Assembly: GCA_965153455.1 (NCBI GenBank)
Contig: OZ234497.1
Location: 3,658,001-3,722,000 of the forward strand
DNA: 64,000 nt
DNA from: Sphagnum compactum
Lineage: Eukaryota > Bryophyta > Sphagnopsida > Sphagnales
Direction: 5' to 3'
Position numbers and translations under genes: made by a program. How positions within the stretch are numbered: the first letter of the stretch is position 1; the number at the start of each line of letters is the position of its first letter. The notes below the pieces were generated by a model. That model searched no databases. It saw only the letters and a list, made by a program, of their open reading frames with translations, and was not told the origin of the DNA. Below, in pieces: positions 62,501-64,000 of this stretch.

Positions 62501-64000
62501 TTGATATTCTAATTCACAATCTCCGTCTAGTGTTTCAGCAGCGGAGCATAGACACTTCAATGTTGATTTCCCTTATACATCTGATATCCTGATGTTGTTG
62601 GGTGGGCAATGGTGTAGCTATGTGCACATCCTGCTCCAGCTGTGAGACTGGCAGTTGTGGAAACAGCTGCAGCTCTTCTCTTTTCTTGTGGTAGCACTTT
62701 GGAGAATTGCACGAGCTTGCTTCTGGTATGGCTTAACACTCTTGAGGTGGGAAGATAGCAGTTATTCTTCCTTATTGAAGAGAAAGGAGGCTGTGTTTTA
62801 AGTAGTTTCACTGTTGCTGAAATAAAGTTGCTTTTCTAGTTAAAGGTGTGTGGCCGGATGAGTCTGTGACAAGCAATGTCATGCACATTGTAAGTCTATG
62901 TATACTGTGGGTTTTTAGCATTATCTCAGTCATCTGTTTATTAGAGAGCTGAATTTATGGTCTTTGGTGATAGTCTAACAAGGCACTCTTAAATCAAAGG
63001 TTTTGTTGGGTGGTGCAGGAGTGCTTGCTGGCATTGGCTTGTGATGAGTGGCAACATGTTGCTTCAGCAGCTCATGCACATATAAGTTTGTTATTGTCTG
63101 TTGCATCTTGGGAAGTTCCAGACACACAACACTCCACTTCAGAAGAGAAAAAAGTGTCAGATATTCGGTATATCATTCGGTCAAAGTTGCAAAAGGAATC
63201 TCTTGTTGGAATCATCCGCAGGTTGGTCCTTTTCTTGCAGATCAGAGTATGTGGATTCTTTGTTTATGTATATGCCATATGGCAACACTCCAATGATTTT
63301 ATCACAAATTGTTGCAACTGACAGTCTGTTCAAAAATTAGGCTGTTGGACAGGCTACCCCAAGCAGTGTTTGCTGGAAATGAAACCATGTCAGTACTTCA
63401 TGCAAGACGGTTAGCTGCTGCCCTCTATTTTGTTGGGCCCCATGCTGTGTGCTTGTCTCTACTTGACACTCTGGTGAGCTGAATCTCATCAAGTTTTTAT
63501 GGCAATTTTCTGTCTAGTAATTGCTGGCCTCTGTCTATGTCCACCTTCTTGTCTATCTGTAGCTTTTGTTTCCACTGTTTTAGTATAACAGCTGTGAAGT
63601 GCTTACTTGTCATCATGGCCTATGAGAAGCTGGTTAAGTTTGCTCATTGATGTGTTAATGTTCACCTTTCTGTTTTAGGGAGGCCTAGCTACTACCATCA
63701 TAAGTAATACTATGCTCTGCATGGAGACTGCAGGAGGCATATACAAGCTTTGTGGCTATCATGACACAGTGCTTGAGTTTTCAGTCAGCTTTTACTGGCT
63801 CCATCAGTCTTTCTAGCTTGGCAACTGCATTGAGGTCCACCCCACTCCTGGCCTCTCCTGAGCTGCAGGGGAGTACAGTTAATGGCCAAGCACAAAATGC
63901 TGGTATCAAGGTGCAACAACAGATCAAGGACCCTGATCATAAGATGGAAGAGGTGGTGGCATCAGAGCAGTTGCCACGAATGCCACCATGGCTTGCACCT
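59523..64000 (+). CDS. TTI1: TELO2-interacting protein 1 (TTI1) homologue, N-terminal part
   Basis: Nine exons give 677 aa before the window ends inside an exon: 59523-59707, 60447-60618, 60908-61240, 61375-61464, 61866-62405, 62618-62725, 63019-63221, 63341-63473 and 63734-64000. All phases agree. TTI1 is a HEAT/ARM-repeat scaffold that, with TELO2 and TTI2 (TTT complex) and HSP90, supports the stability of PIKK kinases such as TOR and ATM. Recognisable plant-type blocks: YILFPLTLLLDAAIACRA (residues ~63-80), MTMLLRKLTAGAVLSPAEAS, LPGVASGLTKAVRSAMMTSR, and SESLPL joined to LCAHPAPAVRLAVVETAAAL, the last a typical HEAT helix pair. The full plant protein is about twice this size. The final exon start (63734) is chosen because earlier starts meet a TAA. 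Confidence 0.9.

Noticed and set aside
1-64000. CRISPR arrays, rRNA and tRNA genes
   Set aside because: Plant nuclear DNA; tandem repeats found lack unique equal spacers, and no tRNA- or rRNA-like sequence was recognised by eye.

Overview
The window is nuclear DNA from a land plant. It holds GT-AG introns of roughly 80-850 bp, AT-rich intergenic DNA with decayed Ty3/gypsy-type sequence, and three genes whose proteins resemble Arabidopsis families (PUX11, UXT, TTI1). The exact lineage cannot be fixed from sequence alone. A non-seed plant such as a fern, lycophyte or bryophyte is my impression only.

Layout. 1-3.8 kb: a badly decayed minus-strand transposon gag-like reading frame, then unassigned AT-rich DNA. 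3.784-12.842 kb and 26.558-35.616 kb: two arms of a ~9.06-kb inverted repeat, almost equal in length, separated by a 13.7-kb spacer. Each arm carries, from outside in: the 3' tail of a retroelement polyprotein, a polypurine tract and an LTR-like segment; a pyrimidine-rich leader; exons of an unrecognised multi-exon locus; and, near its end, a second inverted duplication of ~0.9 kb (copies A and B, tail to tail). The spacer (12.8-26.6 kb) holds tandem repeats, a pair of ~0.9-kb LTR-like direct repeats, a C-rich block and decayed transposon reading frames. 35.6-40.7 kb: a dead minus-strand Ty3/gypsy element with gag, protease, RT, RNase H and integrase in order; its polyprotein tail runs into the right arm. 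40.7-44.8 kb: no gene seen; small repeats.

45.1-64.0 kb is an ordinary gene-bearing stretch with three plus-strand genes: a PUX11-like UBX protein (CDC48 adaptor class), a UXT-type nucleotide-sugar transporter, and the N-terminal half of TTI1 (TELO2-interacting protein, TTT complex), which runs off the window. Splice phases were followed by hand through all three and close without a frame break, apart from one PUX11 donor that remains ambiguous. These genes have unrelated housekeeping roles; their adjacency does not imply a shared pathway.

The unusual object is the nested palindrome: a recent 9-kb inverted duplication containing an older ~0.9-kb inverted duplication of exon sequence, giving four copies in alternating orientation. 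Sampled arm divergence is uneven (near identity in the interior, ~7-8% in the outermost 1.4 kb), and one breakpoint lies inside retroelement coding sequence.
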